Assembly (NCBI RefSeq): GCF_900496995.4
Contig: NC_044030.1
Span: 83,306,017-83,370,016, forward strand
Direction: 5' to 3'
Source: Aquila chrysaetos chrysaetos
Lineage: Eukaryota; Chordata; Aves; Accipitriformes; Accipitridae
Length of the DNA: 64,000 nucleotides
Position 1 is the first letter of the stretch. Each line of letters opens with the position of its first letter. A program made the position numbers and the translations under genes. Of this stretch, positions 13,101 through 24,400 are shown piece by piece. The notes beneath the pieces were generated by a model, which had not been told where the DNA came from, ran no database searches, and saw only the letters and a list, made by a program, of their open reading frames with translations.

Positions 13101-16100
13101 TCCCATTGCTTCACTGGCCAAGAGTGTTGTGCCAAGGGAAAGTTCAGGACCTGCTTCAGATATAGTGTGGACTGATGGATATAACCAGCCCACGCTCCTT
13201 GCCAAGCTGCAGCTCTCATCCCAGAGAAGGGCTATGAAATCTACAGCTAAAGGAGCATAAATCTCTTAAATCGCCAGCTGCGCTCATTCAGCAGGGAAAG
13301 ACAGAGCACATAAATCTCTCACTTTCAGTAGGAAGGGTAGGCAGCGACTTCTTTTCTGGTGGCATTTCAAGTGCCTTTAATCAGACACGTCATTTGGATT
13401 AGGCTAAAGGAGAGGTTTAGTGTCTCTGTTTTGCCAGCTGGCTCACCCCCTTGCTCAGGCTAATCCCAGCGTCACACAGACACCAGACCTTTAGCACTTA
13501 TTTGGGTGACAGGATGACCAGGGTAGGGGAGGACAGTCAGTGGTTGGCAACCTCACGTGGGTGCGAGCAGCGTTGGGTTCAGTCCTAAAACTTTCTATTG
13601 CTATCATTAAAGCAAGTCCGTATATATCCCTTGTGAGCCAAAGGTCTCTTAGGGTTGCCGTTCTGAGTGGCCACATCAGGGATTTAAGGGCAAAGCAGTG
13701 ATTAAATCAGGGGTATCTACACTGTTGGTTAAGCTTAGGACCAAATTCAATGCTGAGAAGAGACAACCCCACTGTGCAAGCCTATAGTAAACAGTTGCCT
13801 TATCCTGAGCTCTAGTGCTGCCTGGAGAAGCACCGGCATTATCATGGCCCCAGGCTCATTCTCTCAAAGGCTTTGAGCTACCTTGGTACAGGGCAAAGTT
13901 GAGTACACCATGTCACTGCCTGTCTGCAGGTGTTCCAAACACAGTTCTTCATGGTCCTAGCTTTTGAACTAGGCTTTGAACAGGCAGCAGGAGGGACAGA
14001 AACGCACAGGTCTGGGAAATCAGACCTGCTCTTCATCTCAATACACGGATGTGACTGCAGAAGTCAACAGACAACAACTTACCAGAGAGATGCTTCCTAT
14101 TTCTTCTTCCATCCACGACGCTCTGCCTGTAATAAGATGCAAGCTATGGTTTTCATACAGTAATTGCCGACTAGGAGAAAATTACCCAACACCAGATGTT
14201 CACCAGAGGCAACAAGGATTCACCAGCACCCCTGTTGCTCCTCCATCAATTCGCCGCTGCAGCTTTGGTGATGGAACAGCTCAAGACCTTGCAGCGACGA
14301 TACGGCCAGCAGGTGAGTTTCTCAGGTCGGGAGCATTTGTAAGGGGCTGAGCAAACACCACAGGTGAGCGACTGAACCTGCAGACTTTCAAATTGGATCA
14401 GCGGGAGCTTGACGCAGTGGTGACCATGTTCTGCAGCACCACTCAATGCCAAGAAGCAGGATCAGTGTCATCTACAATACCGGTGCCTGGCTTTGACACC
14501 CTCCATCCCTCCCACCCCTTCTACTTTCCTTCCACTGTAGGTATACCTGTTGATTTTTTTCTCCCTCTAGCTTGGTGAGGATGAAGTGGACGCACTTGAA
14601 GTGGATGAAGGGCGGATCGGCAGCCCACAGAGAAGGGGAGCACGGCTCAGCTTTCTCCTGCTCAGCTGGCAGAGATCAGGCAGAGGGAAAATTCCTCTCG
14701 CCTCCCAGCTTCACCTCCCAGCTACTTCACAGACCCAATCCCTTCAGGGAAGAGTGCCAGATTTGACAAAACATAAAGCTTTTGCGTCGAACGTGTGCAG
14801 ATTGGCACACTTGAAGGACTAGGGGCAGGACTTACACATGCCGCTGAAGTAATTGAAGTAGAAAACCTTGGAGCTGAAACTAAGACCCAAAGGGAGGGAG
14901 GGAGAACAACCAGCTTCCCTCTAGTCCTTGAATAAGCGGGTGCACTGTCAGCACAGGTACAGCCACACAGAAAAGCTCATCGTTCAGGTCCTCAGCGACA
15001 ACCCTGGGACCAGGAGGCGTGAGCTCTGCCGTGCTCATCTCCAGCTACGCGTTGCAACCTGGATGCACATCACCCCCCCCCCAGGACCAGACAGATGCAC
15101 AGGTCACAGCAGTTTAACATGGTGGTCAGTGGAGAAGCGTGCAAGGTGGCATGGAGCAGCTTCTGACAAGTCCAAAGGACTCTGCTAATAAGTCGCTGCC
15201 TGCCAACGTACGTGGTGCAAGGGGTATCGCCGAACGGAGGGCACATCTGCTAGGAAATCATCCTGGCATGCTTCTGGGTTGCCCTGCAAGTTTTGCCAAC
15301 CATCTGTCACAAAACACGGCGGGAATTTCTCAGGGAGTTAGGAGAGATGAACGTTCTACAAGAGGCTAAGCTTTACGAGAAGTCAGCCACCTGGGAAAAG
15401 CTAAAAGGAGCTGGGAAATGCTGCTGGCCCTGTAAAACTTTCACATTTCTTTACTTTCTCCATCAGATCACGTTTTTAAATTGCAGCCTATATGGTATGG
15501 TACGTAACTCCGTACAGTGCCACTAACACATGGTTAATGCAGTCAAAGCAACACCCAGACACCATACATCTCTCTACTTTCTCGGTGCCTCATGAGGCCG
15601 TCACCTGGTTTCAGGGCAGACAGAGGAGGCAAAATCCAGGGAGGAAAGGCTGACGCTGGCTCTCGCTGAAGGCAGTTTGATTTAGTCGGTACCGTCTTCC
15701 AAAGGTAACCTTCAAAACCCCAGGACTCCTATTCGTAGGACCAGATGCAGCCACGAAGGTGATGGGGATGTGAGATACTCCCCTTCAGGTGCCAAAGAGC
15801 ACGGCATGAAGTGGCCATACCATTGGCAGGATGGGCAGATAGCTCCCTATCTTTAGGAGAAAATTTGCCACTGGCCTATATTCGATTGCTACTTACTTGT
15901 ATTTACAGGTTCCTCTAGTTTTTATTTACAGGTTCTTTTTATTTAAATGGGTTCATCCGTTTTCTGAGTGGGAAAACCCACAAGTTTCCACTCCCCTCTC
16001 TTTCTCCAGATTCCATGTATTTTCATACCACAAGAAAGCACCAGAAACTGGTGCATCTCTGGAACCAGATCCGTGATTGTTGCTTCTATACAAGCACTGA

Positions 16101-17299
16101 GGGAAGATATTAGTAAAGTAACATAACAATTGCTGCAATTACCTACAGGCCTTAAAAAAAAAGATTTACCAGGAAGAAAACCAGTATCTGATGAATATGG
16201 AAGACCTCCTGGTTTTGGTGTTGGACCAGAAGCAGCTTCCCTTACAAAAACCTTAGATACTACTTAAGCACAGAACTGGAAAAAAAGGTCACAGATAACA
16301 GAGCCTGTGGATCATATAGCCATGGATGTTTTTGTTCACAAAATTTTTTGGCTGATTCAAATAGTTTGTAAACATTTACAGCTATACGTTTTCAACTCGG
16401 TATTTTAAACATTAAAATGCTTCGTTGCAAATAGCTATCTCATGGTCTGAAAAGAAAATCAGTCCAAAGATAAAACTCAAAGGTTTCATACTTTTGCACT
16501 GACTTACCAGATATTTGTCTAGGAGACGCTGGAGTAAAACATCAGAGAGGGAGAGGTTCATACTAAGTATTAATGGCAGCTATTCTTTACATAATCATTT
16601 ACGCTTCACTGTAACAACATGTTTTTGGCATGGATTTCACTTTAATCTTTTACTTCAATCCATTGAGCCCCACTGTGCCATGCGTGGTGAAATGCTTAAA
16701 GACAGTCACAACACCAAAAAGTTTACATCACAAATAGATAAAATCAAACAGTATATGGAGGAAAATGAGGACAGTGCACAGAAAAAGCACATAACACAGA
16801 TGGGATAAGGATACACGTCTCTTGTTCACTGTTTCCACCACCCATACCCTCAGGTTTCTCTGCTGACAATGGCACATACTACTTTTTACAGCTACTAAGG
16901 ACAGTTTGCAAAGTAGTTACAGCACTGGGTCCTGATCCTCCTGCTTGAGGAGGACAGGCATAGGGACTGAGCAGGGCTCTAAGTCATTAGTTGAAATAAT
17001 ACCACCCTCTGCTGAGTAGCAACAGGTCCGAGCCACCGTAAATAACTGCTAGGTACTCTCAAAGCCTCCTCCAAAAAGTCTGGGAAAACAAAAATCCCTC
17101 CCTTCACAGGCACTCTAACTTTGACCAGAACAAAGAAAGGGTTCAGAAAGCAGCAAACACACTTAATACTACCAAATCTCCAAGTCCCTCTTCTAGGAGC
17201 TTTTGCACAACAAGTTAAGAAAGGAACATTCGTGGAGAGTTTAAGAAGAGGTGAGGAGCAAAGGGGAACCCTGCTATCTCTGCTGGAAGAAGGCGCTGG
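10123..17299. other. Intergenic DNA, no gene seen
   Basis: Unique sequence; longest open frame 13976-14350 on the plus strand has no family resemblance. Human synteny would put SLC14A1 further left; no urea-transporter motif was seen. Confidence 0.55.
11253..11286 (+). repeat. 17-bp tandem duplication
   Basis: aattgagtaaaggtgga is repeated exactly twice, at 11253-11269 and 11270-11286. Confidence 0.9.
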
Positions 17300-17890
17300 C
17301 TCTTGGCACAGCAAAAGTGGCAGCAGCGACTCGGCAGCATCTTCTAATATTGGGTGTGGGAGGCCTCCAGCGGCTGCACAGCCACCGCTGCCTACAGCGG
17401 GAATCGCGTGGGTGCTGCTGTCCCCGTCCCCAAAGAGGAGAGAGGCGGCGGGACCCTACAGCAAGCATAGCTGCCGAAATGGGAAGAGGGATTCGGACGT
17501 CAGCCCTCCCTCCGGTCTGCAGCAAAAGCGGCGAACCTCGAGCTAAGCCCCGACGGGGAATACACGCGCCAAGGTTAAACTCAACAACGTCGCGGGATCG
17601 CCGTACGGGAGATGATGTGGAGGGGAGCACGGTCAGCTCTCCACAAGCCCCGAGCTCCGCAGATTAGCAAACTGCACAGAAAGTTTGCTAAAGCTAAACC
17701 CAGAAGGAAAGAACGAGCGTTTGCGCAAGGATTCTGGGCAAAAGCTGGAGCTCAGCTGATGTCCAGCGCAGGTTAACGACAAGGAGCAGAACAACTCGCG
17801 ACTCATCAGGGTCACGGGAGTCCGGACGGAGCAGGGCACCAGCGGACACCAGAGCACTCTTCCACCGCTGAACCTTGGCACGAGCGCTCA
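17300..17890. promoter_or_regulatory. CpG-rich region upstream of SIGLEC15, candidate promoter
   Basis: The densest CpG cluster in the first 20 kb (for example around 17405-17420, 17500-17550, 17570-17620), 0.55-1.1 kb before the SIGLEC15 ATG. Overlapping open frames here on both strands are a by-product of high GC. Between it and the ATG are GAGGAA-type motifs (near 18023 and 18317-18324) that resemble PU.1/NFAT half-sites; myeloid control of SIGLEC15 makes this suggestive only. No TATA box was seen. Confidence 0.4.
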
Positions 17891-18438
17891 GATTATTTCC
17901 AAAGAGAAGGGGGTTGGTTTGGGTTTTTGGGGTTTTTTGGTTTTTTTTTTACACCTAGGGATGACAACAACCAGTGAGCGTAAGGGGTAAAAAGCACAGT
18001 CGGCTTGCAGGCTCCAGGTTCAGGAGGAAGAACTGCCTCAAGCCAGGAGAGCAAGGGTCTTGTTTACCACCTCCTTAAGCAGATTGTAAGGACTTCCTCC
18101 AGACTGGTGAGTTGGTAGCACTTGAAAGCCGTCCCCTCTTGCCCCATCACACCCACGGAGCGGGTGTTTGCAGCCTCAGTCTGCAGTCCCCTTCCTTTAG
18201 CTGGAAAATGGTAATACTCCGATTCCCTCTGGTGTATTTTTCACATGACTGACCACAAAACTATTAATATCTGAATCCAGAGCTGGTTCAGCTTGACAAC
18301 TCATTACCTCCAGGGAGAGGAAAACCACAACTTCTTCCAACCCTGGAAAAACATTTTGTGACTGCAAGACCAGCAGCTCAGATGTAATAGAGACGGTTCT
18401 GGTTTGCCGATACACCCCAGTGGAGAACGTCAACCAGC
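17891..18438 (+). other. 5' flank or 5' UTR of SIGLEC15
   Basis: Begins with a T/G-rich low-complexity run (17907-17951). The remainder is unique sequence up to the start codon. Whether it is transcribed cannot be told from sequence. Confidence 0.4.
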
Positions 18439-18490
18439 ATGAGAGAGTTCGGCTTGTTTCTTCTGTGCCTCCTTCGCATCTCCAGGAAGG
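18439..18490 (+). CDS. SIGLEC15: SIGLEC15 coding exon 1 (start and signal peptide)
   Basis: Starts at an ATG with A at -3 and reads MREFGLFLLCLLRISRK plus one base, then a strong GTGAGT donor. The single leftover G joins the GT that opens exon 2 to make Gly, so phase matches. The FGLFLLCLL core is typical of a signal peptide. The exon was found by phase and signal-peptide logic, not by similarity, so it is less certain than exons 2, 3 and 5. Confidence 0.72.
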
Positions 18491-21400
18491 GTGAGTTCTG
18501 AGCTTGCTACGAATCCCTCTCTGATCAGGGCTTTTCTTTGTGCTCTGGTCAAAGTACCCGGGGAATTGCCTGGTACAATAAACTCTCCAAGAATTGCACC
18601 ATCCCTTGCATTGCTTAAAAGGATCCTGAAATTCCAGGTGCATGTGAGAATACTGGAAAAAATCAAAGGTTTGACTCTGCAGTTTTCAGAGAGGTCTTTG
18701 GTTGGGTTTGCGGATTTTTTTTTTTTTGCTTTTTTAACTTGTGTAAGGAGTTCATCTAACTTTTCCTGTGCATTTTCCGTTGGATGCAGCATTTCCATCA
18801 CCACCCAGAAATGCTATTTCACATTCCTAGGAGTTATTATGCAACAAACACAATTTGCTCCAGTTCCACTGAGCACTCAAACACGTTTATCTTCAAGTAT
18901 GCACTTAAGTTCCATTAAACTCAATGGGATTTGCTTAGATATACTGTCAAACTGTTTGCTAGAGCAAGGCTAGTGTCTCTGGTGGTCTCCAGCTCTCGAT
19001 CTTGTTGTCTTCATGATCTTTCCATTGACAACTAACAGGTCCACTGACCTGACAACTGCTTTTGGGAGTTACCTCGTGTAAGGTGTGTAGGCTATTTACC
19101 TATGACCTTCCCTGTTTCTTGTGAAAGCTTTAATTCCAGGAACAAATGGAGGCTGGATATTAGCAGGAGGAAGCCACGGAAGACCTACCATGCTGAAGCT
19201 TTAAGGTTAAATTATACACAAGATGCTGACAACTCCCTCCACTCATAACCTAGGCAAACTGTTTCCATAGAAATGGGTGGAGCTGGTAACATTAGAAGCA
19301 CTTATTTTTAACATTATTTCTCATGTGGAGGGCAAGGGGATGTTTATGTGCTAAAAAGAATGTTATTTGCTTAAGATTAGGAAAAAAAAAAAATGCAAAC
19401 CAAAAAGGTGGCAGAGAAAAGCAAATCACGTACTCAAAAGCACATGATCTGCAGTTCTCCAAAAGTAAGGGTCACAGTGACATGCCGTAAAATAACCAAA
19501 ATAACATGAAATAAACTAGAAAGCAATAGCATTGTCTGTTTTCACTGCCAGGTCCTTGTGCTCAAAGTCCATGAGCTTCCTAGAGGTCCTGTGGCCGCGT
19601 AGCCTTGTATATTAGATTACCTAGGCTGCAAAAGGTATTCGTATTGTTATAATGAATGACAAGGCAGCCCGACTTCAAATCTCAGTAATCAAAATACTGG
19701 CTTGGCACTGACTCCAGATAAATAACTTAATGGCAGAGAACCGGTCCTACGTTGGCCTTTGTCCATTGTGCAGCGCACAATAGATTAATACAAGCTGCGC
19801 CGCCACTGAGGTATCTGTCAAATATTATGGAGAACAGATATATGAACAAGCAACAAATCTTATCTTAGAGCTTACACGAGTAACCCAACAGCTGAATACC
19901 TGCAGACCAGAGTGAAGCCAGCTAGACCAGGAATGGATGGCAATTACTTACAGGATGCCTTTACATTTTTTGCAGTTATCCTCAGCTATCGAGGGGAAAG
20001 CGCTGATTTCACAAAGCCATCAGGAGAGTTTCATAAGACAGGAACATAGCCACAGACATTCCTGAAGCCACAATCTGCTGCTACAGCTGTTCAATTAGCA
20101 AGACAGTGGATAGATACACATAGCTATATGGAAAGCATTGCTTAACAGGTGCTGTTTGTTGATGTTATTGGTTCCTGGGGAAGAGGAATGGATGAGACAT
20201 TGAGTTTTCCCTATGTATTTCAAAGGTAGGGAGCGTCCATTCAGGTGAAGGCTGTTTTCATCACTGGACAAAAATGATCAGACTGGCTCTGGTGGCAGCG
20301 AGGTTCAGCTCCCCAGACTGCGCTAGGATTTACTGTGACCTAATTTGGCCAAGCCAGCAAAATCCCAACCAATGTTTGTGACATCTCAGCTGGAAAACTC
20401 AGGATTTCCCTTGCCGGGATGCCAGGACAAGGTCTGTCTGGGAAGATCCTGGCAGCTAGAGTCCGTGCAGTGATGCTCTGCTCACAGGGAGATGCTTTCT
20501 GCACTGTCCTACGGCAGGAGCTGATACAGAGAACTTGCCTTTTCTCACCAGCCCGCGTAAAATGATCTTAAAGTCTTTTTTCAGATCCTGTCACAGCTTC
20601 GGAGTAAGACGCTACTTTGTGATGATCGCAGCATTGATTATTAGAAACATCAGCTGTTACTCCCTTCCCCGGGGGTAATGCAACCAAGTGATCAGTGTAA
20701 CAAATACTGCAACGTAGGAGCGTGTGTGTGCACGCACTCAAACGCAGGGCTGCTACGCTTCCTGCGCTTCAGTGCCTAAAGCCACCAGATTTCTCAATAC
20801 ATGTAAAACTTTTATTTTTAGCTTTTTTTTTTTTTAAAAAAAGAAAAAAGTAAGCTGTTCCTCCAAGCACATAAATGTCCGTTAACTGCAAAAGACTGTT
20901 ACACAACTTAAGGAGCTATTGTTCGCTCGACAAACAAGAGGCCTGCTTAGGAATTAAATCACTTTCAACATGAGCTAGTCAGTCCCCGGAGCTCTGCTGC
21001 AGACCGGTACCAAATCCAGCCACAGTAACCGGGCTGCGCAATCATCTGCAAGTCCTCAGCAAGAACATCAAGCAGCACAGGGCCCACCACGAGAACGCAG
21101 CATCCGTTTTCTGACCAACACAACAGAGCAGATGCAGGAAGGATGCCCAATTTCCCTCTTAAACACTCCGGATAACTCAGTGTCGATATCTCTTTTTGCT
21201 TCTAGGTGTGCAGTCCAACGGCTGGTCTGTTCATGTTCCCTCTGACGTTACTGGTGAGCTTGGGAAGATGGTTATCCTGCCCTGTACTTTCACGCACCCC
21301 TACAAAACGTTTGACCGGACCCTCACTGCCATTTGGAGGATCAAGGAACCTTACAATGGCACGATAGTTTTCAAGTGCATTAGCCAGAGCACCAGCGAGC

Positions 21401-24400
21401 TCTGTAAGACTGCCATCAGCTACAAAAACAAATACAAACTGCTTGGCAACCCCCGGCACAAGGACCTTTCCATCAGGATTGACAATCTGACCTGGAGCGA
21501 CAGCGAGAGATACTTCTGTCGGGTGGAATTGTCCGGAGATATCCACGACAAGTATGAAAGCAGGAATGGGATAAAGCTGCACTTGATTGGTAAGAGGGCG
21601 TGAGAGCCAAAGCCACCCCGTAGGGAAGCGAGAGCCACAAGATGTGGAAATTGATGAGATGGTAACAGAAGTTGACCTGAAATGGTCTTCCAAAGGGTTG
21701 GCTTTTCCAGCTCTGCGGATAGTTTATAACATTTGGGCAGGGAATAATCATTGAATTCCGCAGCCTTCCAGTACGAGGCGATGAGCGCAACGCAGGGAAG
21801 GGAAGAGGAACGAAACTGGTAAGGAAAAAGCAAGGCTCTGGCTGCTGGGGTAAGAGCCAGCCAAGCCCTGGGCATCCCACTTTGTCCCTGCAGCACAGGA
21901 TCTGTGCAGGCAGCAGAGGGGCAAGCTGGGGTCAGGAGCCCGTGGGGTGGGGTTAAAGGCATCCTCTTCATCAGAATCTAAACGGGAGAGCCTGGGCGCT
22001 GAGCACATGTTAGCGAATGTAAGCACAAGAAGGGGGATTGGAAAGACAAGATACCTGGCACCCACGTGCCACAGGTCCAAAATCCTCTGCAGCAGGAAAC
22101 ATTAAGTACAAACAGCCTGAAAAACGGGCTCGTATCAGCAAACGTCAAATGCTAATCCCGTGTCCCAGGGCGCGCTCGCAGATCAAGGGAGTGCTGAGAC
22201 CCGGGAACAGCATCAGACCTTACCCGTGAGTGCAAAGCTGCCATGAGTTGGATGATTTTGCTCGCAAAGTGAAACTGCCTTACGCCTGCTGTGCACTGTG
22301 GGCGTCCAGACAGGACCAGAGGATGAGTTCGGTTACTTCTTGGGAAGTTCTGCGTAATCAAGGCTCTCCTTCACTTGGAGCAGCTCCTAAACAGCCCCCC
22401 ACACAGCATGACCAGATAATGGTTTGGGGAATGGACCCTGATAGTATGAATGGGAGGGGTTAAATAATGCTTAAAAGGTTATTTTTTTAAACACCAAACC
22501 ACACAGACACATGACACACGACTAACACAGCTAGTTTTCTTATGGATCAGTCCTCCAGCCTCAAACTCCTCCGGCATTACATAGACAAGGGGGAAGACAT
22601 GCTGTAGGTGGTTGAAAGCTATATATTTGTTGTCTAGTCTGACCAAAAATTAAATCAATATTGAACTCCTGCTTTTCCTCCGTGAGGATGCTCATTTAGT
22701 TCCCTTCAGTTTTCACAGTGCCTTTAGGAACCAAATGCATTAAATGGGTCAACAGGCCCAAGAGGGGAGGATCGATGGGTAACACACGCTTGGTCGTATC
22801 ATCTACGCCTCCTTAGCAGACTAAACCAAAGATGACATGTTCAACAGCACATGTCTTAACATTCTGCATCCCCAAAATGATCTTTACCACTATTCATGCA
22901 GTCACACAATCCCATATGCTACAAATCCAGGACACAAAATTAGTGGCCCTACCTTGGTATTGGTGTACTACGCCAAAGCAACCAGGAACCTACACCAGTT
23001 GTTGGGTGGTCACTACAGGGTTGGAGAAACATCAAAAATAGGTTGTAGCAAGGAGCGCAAGTGTTTCCTGACAATAATTTGCCAAATCTGGCAAGTCTCA
23101 GGCACCAAGCAAAGGGCTCGCACAAACGGATCCAGCCATGGGTGCTCTGGAGGTCAGAGACCAAAGGAACAGCCATGAGACACTTGCAGGAGAGCACCGT
23201 GGTTGCCTTGTCCCCGACCATGTGCAAATGCAGCCGGTCCGAAAAGGTCACCAGCTGCACCCATGCCTACGTCGTGGACAGCACTGGGCTGCGATTCACG
23301 GCGCAACTGCAGAAAGCAGCCCTTCTTCATGGACGACTTACAGCACAGTGCCTCTGCCCTCTGCCACCGTGGAAGGTCACAACAGTTGAAGTTGACCAAA
23401 GTTCAGAAAACTGGCATTACAGGGATAAAACACAAATAGAGTACACATCCTTGCACCCAGGCTTCGCTGGGTGAATCCCTTTGTTCCTCTATCCAACAGA
23501 GGCAGGGTGGGGAAATCTAGGGAAAGAAAGTGCCGAGAAAAAAACGAGGAAGGGGAGGTTTGATCCCAACGTCACCCTGATATAGCACACCGAGGGTCCA
23601 CCAAGACTTCGTTCCAGGTGTTTTGCGTCAGACCTGCCTTTGAAACCTGACCGCTTTCCCTCCCCTGTTGTGATTTCTGCAGCTGCTCCCAGGATCATTA
23701 ACATCACCGTCAGCTCCAACGGGGATCGCACCTTCCAGGCACGCTGCACTGCCGAGGGGGAACCGGCGCCCGCTCTGACCTGGACCGGACCACCCTACAG
23801 CAACATCACCTCCATCACCAGCATGAACCATCGCGTCACTAAGGAGCTCCGGTACCTGACCCACGACGGAAAATATACCTGTACTGCTGTCAACACCCAC
23901 GGGAGAGCAGAAGGGGCTGTGTACTTCTATAAATTCAAAGCATCCAACAGCTCCTTCTTCCTGATCCTGATCTTTGTGCCGCTCGGAATTAAAGTGCTCA
24001 TTTTACTGGTGATACTGAGCTTCACCGTTTTCTCAAGAGGAGGTACGTATTGCTGTTTCCCTCGGTAGTCTTCCTCCATCAGACTGGTAACCAGATGGGA
24101 GATAAAGTCAGGCAGGAGGGGTTGGGTTTGTTTGGGTTTGGGTTTTTTTTTTAATGTTTTCATGATTTTCCACCCTAGGAGAAGGACATTTCTAATGGGA
24201 AATCTAAGAACAAGTAAGAGGGACCTCCTGGCTGGCTGAGTCGCAGCCCGCGGACAGGAGGTCTCCTTCGGGAAAGGATCTTTGAAAAGACAGAGGGAGC
24301 AGGAGTTTCCCTACCTGAGGAGAAAGGTTAATAAACTAACAGATGGGCAATTAGCAGAGAACCCACTGCCTACGCAACCAGATTTTTAATTTTTTTTTTT

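Noticed and set aside
13976..14350. 124-codon plus-strand frame
   Set aside because: No codon bias, family resemblance or splice context.
17121..17667. Overlapping plus and minus frames of 118-141 codons
   Set aside because: All fall in the CpG-rich block; low-complexity Arg/Ser/Pro products are typical of GC-rich noncoding DNA.
21202..21971. Long minus-strand frames opposite SIGLEC15 exon 2
   Set aside because: Shadows of the V-set exon, which has clear homology and splice sites on the plus strand.
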